Assembly (NCBI RefSeq): GCF_013373865.1
Contig: NC_050474.1
Coordinates: 9,782,061 to 9,846,060, forward strand
Length of the DNA: 64,000 nucleotides
Reading direction: 5' to 3'
Source: Monomorium pharaonis
Taxonomy: Eukaryota > Arthropoda > Insecta > Hymenoptera > Formicidae
This document shows positions 21,154-33,654 of this stretch, one piece after another. The position numbers and the translations under genes were made by a program. Below the pieces are notes generated by a model. The model ran no database searches and was not told where the DNA came from. It saw only the letters and a list, made by a program, of their open reading frames with translations. How positions within the stretch are numbered: the stretch's first letter is position 1; every line of letters begins with the position of its first letter.

Positions 21154-21652
21154 CTAATTGGGAGGATGTCCGCTGAAAGGAATAGATTCTTATCCATGGC
21201 TGCCATTTGCAATAATTAACTTTATCCGATCAATCCGGCTGTATCTCAGTTTGTTTACCTGTTATTTATATTGTGAAATGACGTGTTGGTTACGTGGATG
21301 TACTACAAAAGGTGGGAAAAAGATGCTTCCAAAAAGAAAAGTTTTTTTACAGCTTGCGGAAATAATGTTTAATAAATGGCGTGACAGTGCTGCAAGAGGT
21401 GTTAAACTTAATACTTTCAGCAAAACAAGTCGCATCTGTGAGCTGTATTATTATAAAGATGATCTCTCTTTTTCTCCTCCTCTCCCCCTCTCTCCCTCTC
21501 ACCCCCCTCTCTCCCTTTCTCTCCCCCTCCTCCCTGCCTGCCTCCCTCCCTCCCTTCCTCTCTCACTCTCTCTCTCTTTGTATCTATCTCTCTTTACAAA
21601 TGGCGGCCATGGATAAGAATCCATTTCTTTCAACGGATTCCTTCCCAATTAG
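21154..21652 (+). mobile_element. TIR element carrying a THAP-domain remnant
   Basis: Inverted ends pair CTAATTGGGAGGATGTCCG with the complement near 21652, and extend inward over about 50 bp (ATTCTTATCCATGGCTGCCA against TGGCGGCCATGGATAAGAAT). No clear target duplication was found. Inside are a THAP-like coding remnant and a CT-rich simple repeat (21465-21595). P-superfamily elements carry THAP domains at their N-terminus, so a P-like origin is plausible, but the ends differ from the element at 5833. Confidence 0.7.
21276..21455 (+). pseudogene. THAP zinc-finger remnant
   Basis: Encodes MTCWLRGCTTKGGKK followed by a W (NKWRDSAARG) and SRICELYY. The spacing fits the C2CH THAP finger: C-x4-C, central W, C-x2-H. 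But the final His is replaced by Tyr (expected RICELHF-like), so a zinc ligand is lost. The frame then runs into a CT-rich repeat encoding Ser/Leu/Pro. It is about 60 residues, shorter than the ~90-residue domain. Confidence 0.6.
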
Positions 21653-22735
21653 GCATCTAAAAGCAGAGTCATTTTTGCTTTTCGCACGCTATGAAGATCG
21701 TTCTCTTTTACTCTTGCTTTGTACTGTGGACTACTAAAGAAGTAAGAGAGATGTCTGCGTGTGTACAAGAAAGAAGACTGTGGATAACCAATCATATTTT
21801 CTGGCTATTCTCACCAAAAAACCTTACATTCTCTCCTGTTATTTTTTTCTCCATGCTCAATTCTCCTACGCAAATACTCGCTTTATCTTCTCTCTCCCAT
21901 TCTTGTTCGGCGCGACGTTGCCGCTATGCTGTGAATGAGTCACTCGCTACTTGTAGTTGGGATCACAATAATAAACTTTTGATTAAATTTTCGTAAAAAC
22001 AGCATAGGCAATTATTGTAAGCTTTGTTTTAATTTAATATAAATAATATGTTCTAACAAATATTAGTTTTTTAAGAAAATCTGTTGTTAGGATTTTGTCT
22101 GTAAACCATAACGTTCGATTTTTTTACGTACTGCTTATCTTCCCTATGTTAAGGACTTAATTTCGAGGCTTTATAGCTCAAGTTTGACACGATAAATTGT
22201 TTTAAAATTTCAACCAGTTACACGAAACAGCTTGATTTACATGTGTAACAAATTGTTTTCAAAATCTATTGAAAAACGATTTTCGCACATAATATTTTAG
22301 TTATATGGAATTCTTAAGTTATATGGAATTCAGGTGTATTTTAGATAAAATATGTAATATAATACATATACGTTATCACATTTATTAATATTAATGTTCA
22401 CATTACAATACTTATACAAGGCATTTCTGAACTCAGTTCCAAAATTGATAAAGCAAAATTGATTCAGCACATTGATTCAGCACTAGTCGAAAAAGCCTAA
22501 TAAATATATGTTCTTCTAGACAGTTTCGGAATTATTAGATATTGAAGCTGTTTTCATAAGGAAACATAAATTGTGTGAAGTAATTTCTTTAATTATTTAA
22601 TTTCCTTTATTCTGTTTAAAGCTTTATAAAAGGGATTCAAGAATGACAAAAATCACCGAAACTGTCAACATGTTTAACAGCTTCCATTTACTACTTATAA
22701 CTTGAAAAAGAATGTTGTCTCAGCTTCTTAGATCT
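21653..22735. other. Intron sequence, no firm feature
   Basis: The frame at 21691-21996 has no recognisable motif. 22000-22735 is AT-rich. The first part may still belong to the THAP-bearing element or an older repeat, but I could not delimit one. Confidence 0.35.
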
Positions 22736-22739
22736 TTTA

Positions 22740-23370
22740 TTGAGATTGGAGAACGAGATTATAATTGATTGGTTTCATAAAGATACGTTTTTAGGAATAT
22801 ATTTGTCGTTTTTTCTCGCATCATCCTTATTGTCACAAAATAGAAACAATCTATAGTTTAATAGATAGAGCAGTTATGTTGTCAGATCCATCTTTTTGGC
22901 AAAAGAACCTCGAATTTTGCATCACTATATTACTAGACAACGGTTATCCATTGAGTTTTATTTTTTATGAAATTAATAACAAACTTAAGAAACAATCAAA
23001 TAAAACTTACAGATTCTCAAATCAACTAATCAGGGTACAACGGAAAGTCAACACATAAAGAAAAAATATTTTGTATTACCTTATATTAGGCACATATCTG
23101 AAGCCGTCTCATCTTTTGTTAATAAAGATTTGTTCATGGTTGGCTTTCGTTGCCTCAACAAATTAAACATGTTTATTAAGGTGCAGAAGGACATAACCGA
23201 CATAAATCTAATGAATAATGTAGTCTACAAAATGTGCTGTAAAAATTGTAACACGTTATATGTAGGACAGACAAAAAGACATTTAAATACCAGAATTAAG
23301 GAACCTGCGAATAATTTTAAATTAAAATCGTCGAGACACTCACAAGGAAACTGACGAAAGCGTCCCTCAC
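22740..23370 (+). pseudogene. Penelope-like element: RT C-terminus and GIY-YIG endonuclease
   Basis: Penelope-like retroelements encode a reverse transcriptase followed by a GIY-YIG endonuclease. From about 22795 a clear frame reads FSHHPYCHK, TIYSLIDRAVMLSDPSFW and NGYPLSF, the region after the RT core. After a frameshift near 23060 it reads FVLPYIRHISEA, NKLNMFIKVQKD and NNVVYKMCCKNCNTLYVGQ, where VVY and YVG are the GIY-YIG signature, then TKRHLNTRIKE. The 5' RT core is missing and the 3' end decays after 23354. Confidence 0.88.
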
Positions 23371-23519
23371 TGATTTTAATGCGCTTTAGATATGTTGTAG
23401 AACATAAAAAAATATTAGATCCATATTTTTTTTTAGCGGCGTATCTCGATGTTTAGGGGTTGAAACCACCTCTCGAAAATAACGCATTTTTTCGTTTTTG
23501 GCAAATATCTTTGAAAATA

Positions 23520-24182
23520 CTAGGCACATTCAAAAGTAAGTTCCGTTTGTATGCGTTGCCCCGGCAATGCTGCAATCGCAGTTTGGCGCGGTAGTTGCTC
23601 TGAGTCAAGAAGAAGGAGATGACGCGATTTTGAAATCACTATGTTGCTTACGCTTTTTAAAGTGCTTAATTAGAATGGCGAAGTTGATTGAAAATCCCGC
23701 CACTTGTGAGATTAGATCTGTCATTCGTTTTTTGAATGCGAAGAACACTAAACCAGTCGACATTTATCGACAGATTTGCGAGGTGTACGGAGAAAATGCG
23801 ATGAGTGATTTAGTGGTAAGGAGATAGCTCATTGTGCACTTGATCACGTCCTTTATTGAACTGTCGGACCCATCTTCTTACCATTGAATCACTCATTGCA
23901 TTTTCTTTGTATACCTCGCAAATTTGTCGATGAATATCGATTGCTTTAGTGTTCTTTGCATTCAGAAAACGAATGACATCTAATGTCACAAGTGGCGGGA
24001 TTTTTAATTAACTTCGCCATTCTAATTAAGCACTATAAAGCGTAAGCAACATACAGTGATTTCAAAATCGCGTCATCTCCTTCTCCTTGACTTAGAGCAA
24101 CTACCGCGCATGCGCCGAACTGCGATTGCAGCATTGTCGGGGCAACGCATACAAACGAAACTTACTTTCTGAATGTGCCTAG
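23520..24182. mobile_element. Palindromic mariner derivative
   Basis: Ends CTAGGCACATTCAAAAGTAA and the complement TTACTTTCTGAATGTGCCTAG are flanked by TA (23518-23519, 24183-24184), as for Tc1/mariner. Both halves carry the same N-terminal transposase coding segment in opposite directions: + strand 23677-23827 encodes MAKLIENPATCEIRSVIRFL... and YGENAMSDLVVRR, the paired HTH of mariner; the right half carries its decayed mirror. No catalytic domain exists. It is inserted in a copy of the 4402-4879 repeat family, whose halves flank it at 23440-23517 and 24185-24260. Confidence 0.85.
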
Positions 24183-24639
24183 TATAAGGTTTATGAAAAA
24201 ATGTTCTATACAAAAGTTTTATGGCATTTTATACTCTTTATAATGTATTCATATTTTTCAAAAATTTCAAATTTTTAATTTATTCTCATCCCCACCCCTT
24301 TTTTGCAACATTTTGAAAATTTTGTAAGGACAAAAATTAAAGAGCATTAAAAGTCGAATCCATTTATATATAATAACATATGGGTTCCACTATTCCCAAT
24401 TATTGGTAAAACGAGATGATAATCTCGTGCTATAAGCGCCGCGCTAGAAATAATGTTGCGTTATTTTTTTAGTCGCGTCACACTCAATAATTGTTTCTTC
24501 TGCGTATAATTTTATATTAGAACATAAAACGGATTAATCACTTTGTCGGCAGGCGAAATTTCACTGTTTGTGCCCCTGTGGGCAAGAAAAAAAAGTAATC
24601 GCAATTCAAAGATACTTTGTATCTAAATACTTTTGGGGT

Positions 24640-25000
24640 CGCTGATTACGAATCAGACATCAGAATTTTAAAATTTAAAATGGCGGATCTAATATGGCGG
24701 ACCGAAAATATTTTAATTTGGATAAAATTTATAATACAGGGATTTTTTAATTGCTAAATTTGGGTTTATTTTGGGTCCGCCATTTTGAATTTTGGAGTTT
24801 TGACTTTGGATTCGTACTCAGCGACCCCAAAAAACCCTTAGATACCAGCTTTCATAACAATCGGAAAATTTTGATTATTTTGAGTCCGCCATTTTGAATT
24901 TTGGAGTTTGGACCTTGAATTCATATTCAGCGACACAAAAAACCTTTGGATATCAATCTTCATGCAAATCGATCTAGCCAACTAAAAAATAAACGATGTG
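24640..25000. repeat. Diverged direct repeats
   Basis: The phrase CCGCCATTTTGAATTTTGGA followed by GACTTTGGATTC..ATTCAGCGAC recurs twice (24775-24870 and 24885-24960), with a more diverged inverted relative at 24645-24715. This looks like an old transposon arm. Beyond it, 25001-25860 is AT-rich with nothing recognised. Confidence 0.5.
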
Positions 25001-25861
25001 CGCCATATGACGTCAATGCCTCCTGGGGCACACATATTTTCCGCGCCATATGGCATCAATGCCGATGAAGTGATTAATCCTAATTACATAATACCCGACG
25101 TAAATTTTCATTATTACAAATGCGAATATAGATTAATATAAAGCAAAATATACCTTTAATATTGAAAAGTACAAATATAATATAACAAAATATCATATCA
25201 AGAGAAAAGTATAAAATATAAACTGCAATAACTATTTGCATAATAATGTTATTTACAATATATGCACATAGCACTATTTGATAATAAAAATAATATAATT
25301 TAAATTAATAAGTTTGAAATATTAATTAAAAAATATTATGAAGAAAAAATAAAAGAAAGAATAAAGGAAAAGGGAAAAGAGGTTGGAATAATTGTTACAA
25401 ACATAATTTTATACAATAAAAATTTTTATTAGGCAAAAGTAAAAGAACATCAATATTTGTTGCATGGGTAAGGAAAACTGCTAAAATCTTACCAGTGTTA
25501 ATCTAGAAACACATCCTTTTTAAAGAAATCAATACAGAATTTGTTTATATATGTCTTCCATTTATGTATTACATATGTATTACAAAGATGATGTTCGTGT
25601 AAAAAATGTGTTATATAAAGCGATTTTCTATACTAAGAACAAGTTATTATGGCTATTTCGTTACAAAGATCACATTTTACTTTAGAATTCTTTTTAAAAC
25701 AAAAGTGGTTTTTTAAAACAAAGGTGTTTCAAATTCTATTGGTATAGCCTGCAGGTGTTCATCGTATACATTCTGTACGTATCCACTTTTAGTTCACACA
25801 TATTTAAATACATTTTGAAATCTGGGCGACGAGAATTGACTGTGTGTTAATGATTGTAATT

Positions 25862-26664
25862 TCAATATATTATTTCTATTGTGAAGGTAAAGCCAAATCC
25901 AATAACAATAGTATCAGAGAAGTATTTAATAAAATTTTTCCACAACCGAAATCCGTATACGTGTAATGGCTGTATTTTTCCCGTTGTACCGACCAGAATA
26001 GTTAGGAAAACAATATCTGTTGCAGAATCTGGTTTAGTTTCTGAAATTATGTTAGGACAATGTCCACTCCACGAATTTAACAACAATACTGATGGCCCGA
26101 CATTCGGAAAAAATACTTCTTTTAGCCAAGTTTTAACATGATTTGATGTTAATTTGCCTGATTTTGAAGTCGTAACGAAGATATTAAGCGCGTTGAATAA
26201 TGTTCCTGTAATTTCCTTTAATAGTATAAAAAGAGGTGATAATAATCTGCCATCGGCCGAAATAGTCGGTTGAATTGTATGGCTATGCGTGGTTGCTGAT
26301 ATAGACTGTACTACAGATTCTACGTTTTTAATACTTTTTTGAGCTAAAGTACGATCAGGATAAAATTCTAACTGAAATCCACTCTGATCCGAATTATAAA
26401 TATTTTCCACACTGTATCGATTAATATAATATTTTACATTTGTAATAAATGTATCGCATTTATTTTCTAAATCAGGTTTTGATAGCAGAGATCTTTTTGT
26501 AACAAATTTTGTTATTTTTCTAGACACAATATTATGTTTTTAATTTTTGTACTCATCTTTCTGAAGCTTTGAATTCTGCCGTATTTTCTATTTCTTGTTC
26601 TCGAGAAGCCTATCGAGCGATGTCAATGTCATGAATGATGATTTTCCTTTCAAGTGCTTCATTA
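25862..26664 (-). pseudogene. pogo/Tigger-like transposase (DDE_1), C-terminal part
   Basis: From 26664 downward come VSRKITKFVT (link after the CENP-B-type helix-turn-helix), NIYNSDQSGFQLE (first catalytic Asp), a QPTISADGRLLSPLFILLKE segment, FVTTSKSGKLTSNH and VKTWLKEVFFP. In this family the second Asp lies in a DSWSGH-type motif and the third in QPLDV; here they read NSWSGH and QPLHV, so two of three catalytic acids are replaced. The open frame 26527-25862 is otherwise intact; in-frame stops appear upstream of 26527. Confidence 0.85.
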
Positions 26665-27580
26665 AGGGGTTACATACACCCAGAGACGTAAAAAATAGAT
26701 TTTTTTCTCGATTTTTTTTTTGAAACATATGTATGTAATTAATCCTAGTTTTCTTTACTTTAAAATACATTCTTAGAACATGTTTCAGAAAAAATTTGAA
26801 CTAAAAATATTTAAAAATGGCGGAGATATTGTCTTCGTCGCAAGACCTTGTTGAAAAAAAGTGCTCCGCGGTGCCAATTGCAGTTTGTACAGGACTTATC
26901 TCAAACAGAGAAGCCTAGAATTTTCTTAACTGAATGATATTATCTAGTCTTTATCGTGGCCGATTTTTAAAATATCGATTTTTGGCAAAATGGCCGTTTA
27001 AAGAAAAAAGGGGATTTTTCAGGGTAAAAATCGGTCGTTTTTTTAACTTTAAAAAAGCTCTAAAAAAACGGCCATGATAAAGACTGCCTTTTTTTGTATA
27101 GATTAAGCCCTCCAAATTTTAAGTAAATCGGTCCAGCCGTTTCCGAGATATTTTTGGCACGCGTTTTGAAAACATGATTTCGAGAAAAACGCGTTTAAAG
27201 TTTGACATTTGGTTAAAACGTAGATAATTTTTTTTTAAACTTACATAGAGTCATCCACTCCAGAGCCATCCACTCCAGAGCCATCCACTCCAGAGCCATC
27301 CAGTGAATCCTTCCCAGATGTAGCGGCATCAAAGGCTTTGATTCTAGCTTGTCGGCGTAATATTCTTGCGTAAGCTATCTGCTGCGAAGGATTAGAAGGC
27401 GCCCATCGCGCCCCAGCATCGTCGAACGCGCTTGGACCTTTCTCGCTGTATCTCCGACAATTTTTAAGAAATCACTTTTGAAACTTGCAAGGGATATTCT
27501 CAAGACCTTGTACTTTACGAGTGCAAAAAATGAAAAATCCATTTTTTCAAAATTTCTGGGTGTATGTAGCCCCTCGAAAT
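26665..27580. mobile_element. TIR element splitting the pogo-like transposase
   Basis: Ends GGGGTTACATACACCCAGA and the complement CTGGGTGTATGTAGCCCC enclose ~910 bp. Inside, the arms pair further (AAAAATAGATTTTTT..), and there is a four-fold tandem CCAGAGCCATCCACT repeat at 27250-27302. No target duplication could be fixed. The transposase coding sequence resumes on either side. Confidence 0.7.
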
Positions 27581-27595
27581 GGTCTAATGTGTATT

Positions 27596-28066
27596 CAGAA
27601 ATTTTTTTTAATTTTTCCAGCTTACTACCACCTTGAATGATTTAGTTTTCCCATCGTCGTAATTGTCGTATCGATGTAACTTTTTTAAATTTTTGCCTAA
27701 CTCCTTAAAGCGATCTTGGGTTTTGTCTTACCGCTTTTCCAGTATTTCACAGCGTGTCTTATAGTCAGTTGATATTGTTTCTTCAACTGAATCGCAAATC
27801 ACTTCTTCTGGAATATAGATTTTCTCTTCATCCGCCTCTAATAAATCCACTTTTTTTGCTTTTGGAACCTTAAACTCATCGTGAAAATCTAAAGTTTGTT
27901 TCCTTTCAAATTGAAATTGCTCATTATTTTTTACTTTTACTAGCATATGTTCAATTTTTATATTTATTCGTCTTTCCTGCGAAGTTATCGGAGTATTCGG
28001 ATAATCCATACCATTGAAGGTTATCATAAGTAAAAATATTATATTATATGGATTAAATTGAAGCAT
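27596..28066 (-). pseudogene. Probable N-terminal part of the same pogo-like transposase
   Basis: The open frame from 28066 contains MDYPNTPITSQERRINIK and ends at a stop within YKTRCEILEKR. It continues after the stop with LHRYDNYDDGK, reminiscent of the segment before the helix-turn-helix in transposases of this type. Linkage to 25862-26664 rests on strand, order and proximity; similarity alone is weak. Confidence 0.5.
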
Positions 28067-28849
28067 GCTGAAATATTAAATATATATCTTAATTATATAA
28101 GTACTTATAATTCTTTATACACGTAATGTTTTCAGTATTTCAATAAACGAAAGGTAAGAAAACCACCAATTCGACTAACATAAAATTTAAATTTAATTTT
28201 TTATATCATTATAACAAGAAAATTATACAATTCCTTTTTTAATGTGTAAAATACAGTTTGTACTTTGCGAAAATTATTTACTTTATCGAATATATATTCG
28301 CAGAATTTTTTAAAAGCAAAAATAAAATTAGGGGCACAGTAACTGGTCGGGGCACAGTAATCGAGACTTTTACCCTAACTGTATTTTAATTCTTGCTTCA
28401 TTCGTTTCTGTTTTCCATATATTATTATGTTGCATTATATGCATATATAGTAGTGATTTAACGTATTTTTATAATTTTAATAATATTAAAGTAAAGAGAG
28501 ACAAAAGAGTAAAAAGTAATACAAATTAAAAACAGATACTTACATGTTCACAAAAGAACAATACTTGTGACAATACAATATCTAATATACTTGTTCACAT
28601 TACCAACTACGAGCTGGAAAGACAGCTTCCCGTTATGTTTATATACATTTATACGGATGTACATTTTGCACACGACACGAATGTAACCAGCAGAAATGGT
28701 GTTTCTCGGAATCCAGCGCGGCTATCGCCTACACACACGAAGCGCCGTACGTGTGCTAGGCGCGCGGTGAAGTGAAAACGGGAAGGAGCAAAAAAAGTGG
28801 GGATCGCGCCGGTGTTACATCCTTCACCAACGCTGCATGCTCAAGAAGG
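28067..28849. other. Intron sequence, short duplications only
   Basis: Contains GGGGCACAGTAA duplicated at 28331-28362, and a TTTTGCACACGACACG phrase at about 28663 that reappears at 29029 on the far side of the next MITE. The latter pair is a ~20-bp direct repeat, possibly an older duplication. No gene seen. Confidence 0.45.
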
Positions 28850-29017
28850 ATAGAGTTATATTGAGTAAAAAGACGTGATACCGATTCGTCGGTGTCCAAT
28901 CATTACTAAACATCTGTTTCACTCGCACTCGATACTAATGACGTCTCTTGCTTGAGTGAAACGGATTTTGGACACCGGCCAATCGGTATCACGTCGTCTC
29001 ACTCATCATAATTCTAT
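28850..29017. mobile_element. Palindromic MITE
   Basis: Arms of about 60 bp pair: ATAGAGTTATATTGAG...GACGTGATACCGATTCG with CGGTATCACGTCGTCTCACT..ATAATTCTAT. The loop contains ACTCGCACTCGA/TTGCTTGAGTG. There is no coding sequence. Confidence 0.75.
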
Positions 29018-30639
29018 CTTTCTTACATTTTGCACACGACACGGATATTGCATGCGGCATGGGCGAATAAATGTAGCGTGCAGAATATATATATTAATAT
29101 GCATGTGATAGTCAGAACTATAATAATAATAATTTATTACTCTTCAGCATTACATAACGCCAAGAAGGGGACTTGGTTTACAATCTAAGACTTCCATCCA
29201 TTCGTCCTTCCATCCATCCATCCACCTATCATTTAAATCACAAAACCTTACTTAAATCTAAACTAAATCTAATATTACCTGGTACGTCTTGTCCGTAGCC
29301 ATATTATCAGTCTATAAACAAATAAAACTTCTAATAATCTACATACAAAGAAACAAGACAAAATGCTAAATTCTACGCAGATATATACATGTGTGATTCT
29401 ACTATCACATCTAATTTCATTCGTGTTATATAACATTTTTCTTACATGTATCACATAAGTACATTTTAAATACAAATTAACAGCCTTCTTAGTTGAAACA
29501 TAACATAACAAAACATAGAGTCTAATAATTAAACCTAAACTTGCCTAACGTTCTTACTACCAATCTCATTCCTTTCTAATCAGTTATATTTCTAGGTATT
29601 AATTCCTATATATCTAAATGTCGCTTATTAAAACTCCTCTTTCTTCAGTTTCTTACCCTATATTTATCTTTACTCTCCTTTTTTTTTGTACTTTTTTCTT
29701 TTCTTTCCAGAACCTCTTTAAAACTTTATCATCTAGATCGTCGCTTCCTAATTTTTCTAATCTCCCTAACCTATTTCTACCAGCTCTTTAAACCAATCAT
29801 TTGCTGTCTCACAATCTTCTATAAAATGTCCTAACATATCTTTTCCTTTTCTACAGAATACGCACAATCTTTTTTCCTCTTCTAACCAGCACTTATTATT
29901 CTCCATGTTTCCACATCTTAATCTAACTAACGCTCTTATGCCTACCCTGTCGCATCTACTTGTTACGCTTTTCTTACTTAAATATCTAGGTTTTCGATCT
30001 ATACTATCTAAGTTTTCCTTGTATATCGTATTATACCTTGCATTTCTTATCCTATTATCCTCCTTCTGTCATTGTACATCCCTATCCTTACACTCCAATT
30101 CCTTTACTATTTTCTTGGCCTCCACTTTCTAACCCCTCTATTGCCCCGAGCTCCAACCGTTCCTGTTATAATAACTTTCCATATTGATTTTTCCATCCCT
30201 TCATTGCTTTTTCATTCTAACATAATTTAACCCACCTATTATCGTTCATACCTTTAATTTTTTCTTCAAATTTTCTTGCTCTGATATCCCATTTTATTTT
30301 TAATTTATCTAAACCTAATTCTCTCGACATTAAGTATCTCGGGCTACAGAAGTCTAAATTAAAAATCCATCTAACGTAGTCTAACATTACCTTTTCTAAT
30401 TCCTTCTTTTCTTCCCAACCCCATATTTCTACTCCATATGACATTACACTTTTAACTATAATAGATAACTAAATAACATTTTTTGCTAAAATTGTTTTTA
30501 CATATTTTTTCTCCCAAACCCCATATCTTATTTGCTGCCAATTTACCTTTTATTCCTAATTCTTTTATATGATTTCTGTAATCTCCTTTCCTATTAAAAG
30601 TGAAACCTAGGTATTTGAATGTCCTAACTTCTTCTAAAT

Positions 30640-31472
30640 CCCTGTCTGAAATCTTCCCATTTCTACTTTCCTATCTTCTTTCCGTTTCTATGAAAAATCA
30701 TTACTTTTGTTTTTTCTGTATTCAACTCTAAACCTTTTGACTTAAAAAATTTCTTAAGCGTATCCATCATATCCATTAAACCTACTCTATTCTTAGCTAG
30801 TATAACCATATCGTCCGCATACGCAAGCGACCATATCCTTTCGTTATCTAATTTTATACCTTCTATTCCTCTTTTTCGCAAGTGGCTAAATCTGCTATAT
30901 ACAAGTTAAAGAGTAGTGGACTCATCACACAGCTGTCTGACTCCTTTGCTTGTATAAAATTTCTCTGTCATCCCTTCCGTCCTGACTGTCACCTTCGTGC
31001 TCGCATACATCTTCTCCAGTCTCCCAATCAACTGTTTATTTATTCCTATTTTTTCAAGAGTACTCCATAATTTTTCTCTTTTTATATTATCAAACGCCGC
31101 CTTCAAGTCCACAAACATAGCGAAAATCTTCTTATCCTCTTTGTGTTTTTGTCTTTGCACAATATGGTTCAATATAAATATGTTTTCCATAGTTCCTCTT
31201 TCTCTTCTAAAATGACCTTTAAGGAGAGCCTCCAACCTTTCCGATTCCTCTTCCAATTTTTTTCTTAATATCTCAGCATAGATTTTATATGCCGAGCAGA
31301 GCAGGGAAATGCCTCTATAGTTCTCTGCCTTTTCCTGATCGCCTTTTTTATACAACGGCGGGATCACACTTGTATTCGAGTCTTCAGGTATACGTCCACC
31401 CTTCCAAATCTTCTGTAATAACTCTGTAAGTCCTCTCTTGATAGCCGTACCACCATAGCGCCATGCTTCCAA
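30640..31472 (-). pseudogene. LINE ORF2 reverse transcriptase
   Basis: The frame 31472-30906 has SVIPPLYKKGDQEKAENYRG (RT block 1), LLCSAYKIYAEIL, FRRERGTMENIF and FAMFVDLKAAFDNIKREKLW, whose D-L-K-A-A-F-D contains the first catalytic Asp. The following frame 30881-30663 has IWSLAYADDMVILA, with the YADD active site, then LNTEKTKVMIF. One frameshift near 30890-30906 separates them. Degenerate C-terminal ORF2 sequence continues to about 30217 (MSYGVEIWGWEE, RWIFNLDFCSPRYLMSRELG). Confidence 0.9.
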
Positions 31473-32431
31473 TGGTATTCCATCTATTCCTGGAGCTTTC
31501 TTATTTTTCAGTCTGTCGATGGCTTTACCGATTTCCTCTTCATTAATCTCTCGCTCCTCTTTCTCGTCTTCCTTTACATTTTTGCTTGCTCCGTTAATAA
31601 CGCCGTATTTTATTAAATTTTCATTCTTCTTCTTGACCGTTCCCTCCAGCAGTCCCGTGAAGTGCTTGTACCATTCCTCCTTACCTATATTGTTATTTAC
31701 CCTCGTTTTCCTTCCTCTTTTTTTGTTTAGAAACTTCCAGACTTCTGTCGCATTTTCAGACCCTTAAGCTCCAACTCCTCTTTTTTCCAGTTAGCATATT
31801 TCTGCTCCAGGAAAGCTTTTAATTTACTCTTTTCTTCCGTATACACCTCTTTTGTAATCCTTCCTTTCCTCCACTTAATTAGTGCTCTGTGAACTTTCCT
31901 TTTCTCCTTAGTACAGCTTCTATCCCATCATTCCTTGTGGCCCAATTTTCTCTTCTTCTAAATTACTTCTTTTTTAATTACTGCCTCAAGAATTGTTTCC
32001 TTTAAATTCTTCCAGATTTCCTCTGTTGTTTCATTTTCCAGATTTTCCGTCTACTCCGCTTCCTCTGTTCTTTCCTCATATGAGACTCTTGCATTCTCGT
32101 CCCAAAGTATCCTTGTTCTCTTCTCCACCAATCCTTGGTCTTTCTCTTCATGCTTCTGCTTCTTCTCCATGTTTATATTCACTGACAGGGGCATGTGATC
32201 CGAGTTCACTCTTTTATCTACTTTAAATTCAATAATCTTATCTATACAATTTTCGCATGCTATAACAGTCTATAACTGTGTTCTCTCTCGCCTATAAAAG
32301 TATACTCTTCTTCCCTGTCTCCTTCTGTTGTTCCATTCAGAATATAACCTCTTATTTCGTTTATTAATTCTACGAGCTCCTTACCATTATTACCTATTAT
32401 CTTATCCTTGCTTTTCCTGCCTGCTCCTATC

Positions 32432-32960
32432 TTATCTTCCTCTACTCCTAACTCCTATTCTTATATTAAAATCTATTAAAATCACATCTTTCCTATTTTT
32501 TTCTACTACATCTATAATTATATTTTTGATTTTTTCCCAACAACCTTGATTATATACCGTTACAATTATTAGATCTTTCCTTTTAAATGCTTTTTCTATT
32601 CTAGATATTATCCATCCTTCACCGCTCAATTCTATCAATTTTCTATCATTTACTCCCCATCCCTTTTTTTTACCTATTATAAAACCTCCTTTTGCTCTAC
32701 CTCTCTTATTAGTCCTTTCCGCGTAACAGCAATCCCACACGTGTGTACTATGCAGCAAGCCTTTTAATTTATTCCAACTCTTTTCCTCCACCCATGTTTC
32801 CGTTAATCTTACAAACTCAAAGCCTTAATATATTCCCAAAATTCCCTATCCTGTCTATACCTGCAATATTCCAAAACAAAATTTTCCCGTCCGTCCGCCA
32901 CTTTTTTTTTCTCCATTTTTTTTTCTCTTTTTATTCCCTTTCTGGCGCTTATTTAGTTTT
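32432..32960 (-). pseudogene. LINE ORF2 endonuclease domain (degraded)
   Basis: Starting near 32880 in shifted frames it reads FWNIAGIDR and ETWVEEKSW, the N-terminal apurinic-like endonuclease motifs. The open frame 32791-32432 then gives RGRAKGGFIIGKKKGW, IIVTVYNQGCWEK and DVILIDFNIRIG. In active enzymes the last motif is GDFN; here it is IDFN. Family function is nicking the target DNA to prime reverse transcription. Confidence 0.75.
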
Positions 32961-33126
32961 CCTTTTCTCCTAATGTTTCCCCTATTGTCGACCTCTCCTC
33001 AATCCTATTTTTCTCTATTCTATTTTCTTCCTTGCCTAGCTCTGCACCTTCATTCTTTCCTCCTACTCCTACATTCACCTCTGACCTCTTTTCCTTCTGC
33101 GCTCTATTCACTTCTTTCCACTTTTT

Positions 33127-33654
33127 TCAGATCCCATTTATTTTAACCCTTCCAGTACCTATCTTGGCTATCCTACCTTTTTCTTTCTCCTCTCTTACCC
33201 ACCTAGCTATATCTCTCTGCACACATTTTTCCTCCCATGTTAAATCCTGCTCTATTAAAATACGCTCCCCTCTAAGTTTTCTCTTGTTTTTCATAACATC
33301 CCTTTTCATCGCATCATTTTCTAAGCATTCTATAACTATTGTCCTGCTTGACCAAAATCTTGTTACTTTTACATCTAAATCTAACTTTTCCCTTATCATG
33401 TTTTCTAGCCAATCTTTCTGCAAACTATCTATTTCCTCTATTCTTAAACCTCTTATTACAATATTATTTCTCCTCATTTCCTTTTCCTTTTCCTCTACCA
33501 ATCTTTTGAGCTTACCTACTTCTTTCTCACTAAGCTTTCCATTGTTACTGTCCGAACTGTATCTAGAACTTACTCTACTATTACTTCTACTGTCAGCAGC
33601 TAGGCTTCCCTCTCTGGTGCTATCATTTCTAATATCCCAATACCCCTTCTTCAT
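33127..33654 (-). pseudogene. LINE ORF1 (coiled coil + RRM-like)
   Basis: The frame begins with a charged, Ser-rich segment, then a coiled-coil-like KEVGKLKRLVEEKEKEMRRN. It continues with NNIVIRGLRIEEID, KVTRFWSSRTIVIECLE and LRGERILIEQDLTWEEKCVQ, the order seen in L1-type ORF1 nucleic-acid chaperones (RRM then C-terminal domain). The annotated start is only the first Met in the surviving frame; related coding sequence in other frames extends upstream to about 33950. Confidence 0.7.
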
